From Gammaproteobacteria bacterium (GTDB taxonomy: Bacteria; Pseudomonadota; Gammaproteobacteria; Chromatiales; Sedimenticolaceae), in assembly GCA_020445165.1 (NCBI GenBank), contig JAGRHE010000171.1, forward strand, positions 1 to 5,873: DNA of 5,873 nucleotides, written 5' to 3'. The translations under genes were made by a program, and so were the position numbers. This document shows positions 5,335 through 5,873 of the stretch, piece by piece (within the stretch, counting starts at the first letter, position 1; each line of letters starts with the position of its first letter). The notes under the pieces are model-generated. The model was not told where the DNA came from, searched no databases, and was given only the letters and a program-made list of their open reading frames with translations.

Positions 5335-5873
5335 TCAGGCCAGCCGGGCGCGTGCCCGGGCGACGGCCTGGCGGACCTGCGTCGGGGCCGTGCCGCCGAG
5401 GTGGTCACGTGCAGCGACCGAACCTTCGAGCGTGAGAAACTCGAAGACATCTGCGTCGATCTGCGACGAAAACTGCTGCAGTTCCTGCAACGTGAGATCG
5501 GCCAGGTCACATTTCTTCTGCACGCAATAGGCGACCGACTTGCCGACCACCTCGTGCGCGTCGCGAAACGGGGTGCCATTGCGGACCAGGTAATCGGCCA
5601 GATCGGTGGCGGTCGCGAAGCCCTTCAGCGCGGCATTGCGCATCGCCTCTTTGTTGCAGCTGATTGCCGGCATCATGTCGGCGAACACCTTGAGCGAGCC
5701 CTTGACGTTGTCGACCGTGTCGAACAGCGGTTCCTTGTCCTCCTGGTTGTCCTTGTTGTACGCCAGCGGCTGTGACTTCATCAGCGTGAGCAGGGCCACC
5801 AGGTGGCCGAACACGCGTCCCGACTTGCCGCGGATCAGCTCCGGCACATCGGGATTCTTTTTCTGCGGCATGA
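5335..5873 (-). CDS. argH: Argininosuccinate lyase, C-terminal fragment (runs off right edge)
   Basis: ArgH splits argininosuccinate into arginine and fumarate, the last step of arginine synthesis, as a cytoplasmic homotetramer. The last 179 codons are present (the first one partial). The fragment opens with the C-terminal half of the fumarase/aspartase superfamily signature, [20 protein letters not shown]; the catalytic Ser of the preceding GSS loop falls just beyond the edge. It continues with [15 protein letters not shown] ([21 protein letters not shown]), which is characteristic of ArgH rather than of fumarase or adenylosuccinate lyase, and then a C-terminal domain with [20 protein letters not shown]. 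The frame is clean to a TGA stop at 5335. The length from signature to end fits a full-size enzyme of about 460 aa. The following gene starts 309 bp downstream, so shared transcription with it is uncertain. Confidence 0.97.
   Translation of the reverse strand, partial: MPQKKNPDVPELIRGKSGRVFGHLVALLTLMKSQPLAYNKDNQEDKEPLFDTVDNVKGSLKVFADMMPAISCNKEAMRNAALKGFATATDLADYLVRNGTPFRDAHEVVGKSVAYCVQKKCDLADLTLQELQQFSSQIDADVFEFLTLEGSVAARDHLGGTAPTQVRQAVARARARLA

Noticed and set aside
5082..5435. A 117-codon plus-strand frame in the argH downstream region
   Set aside because: Its end is antisense to argH and the composition (Arg, Pro, Ala, Cys) is that of a chance frame.
5022..5579. A 185-codon minus-strand frame bridging argH and the GGDEF-EAL start
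   Set aside because: Its first half is out of frame with argH, and its second half is low-complexity Arg/Ser/Thr-rich sequence with no motif or ribosome binding site.

Overview
The window looks like chromosome from a high-GC gammaproteobacterium. The best evidence is the start of a class I (CyaA-type) adenylate cyclase, a family concentrated in Gammaproteobacteria, together with argH, a SlyD-like FKBP, a MazG-like/DCTPP1-like pyrophosphohydrolase and a GGDEF-EAL sensor. The genus cannot be named; a free-living species of the Chromatiales/Pseudomonadales sort is a guess. No tRNA, rRNA, insertion sequence, CRISPR array or phage gene was seen, and nothing suggests recent transfer.

Layout, left to right: (1) 1-308, minus strand, N-terminal 102 codons of cyaA, running off the left edge. 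(2) 326-1138, minus, a soluble PAS-GGDEF protein whose stop lies only 17 bp before the cyaA start, so the two are probably co-transcribed. (3) 1139-1258, a divergent intergenic region with a perfect 14-bp palindrome. (4) 1259-1720, plus, an unrecognised 153-aa protein, the only plus-strand gene. (5) 1751-2179, minus, a SlyD-like FKBP peptidyl-prolyl isomerase, with a good sigma70-like promoter at 2273-2301. (6) 2341-2697, minus, the MazG-like pyrophosphohydrolase, 27 bp behind (7) 2725-5025, minus, a membrane-bound GGDEF-EAL protein with both catalytic sites intact. (8) 5026-5334, a gene-free stretch with several inverted repeats. (9) 5335-5873, minus, the C-terminal part of argH, running off the right edge.

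Most of the content is signalling and housekeeping. The most interesting point is that the PAS-GGDEF protein ahead of cyaA has lost its catalytic residues (DDDEF in place of GGDEF, Lys in place of a metal-binding Asp) but keeps a correctly spaced RxxD I-site. That is the pattern of a c-di-GMP receptor rather than an enzyme, so this operon could couple c-di-GMP level to cAMP synthesis. About 1.6 kb away is an apparently complete c-di-GMP making/degrading enzyme. The link is inference; the residues and the gene order are seen directly.
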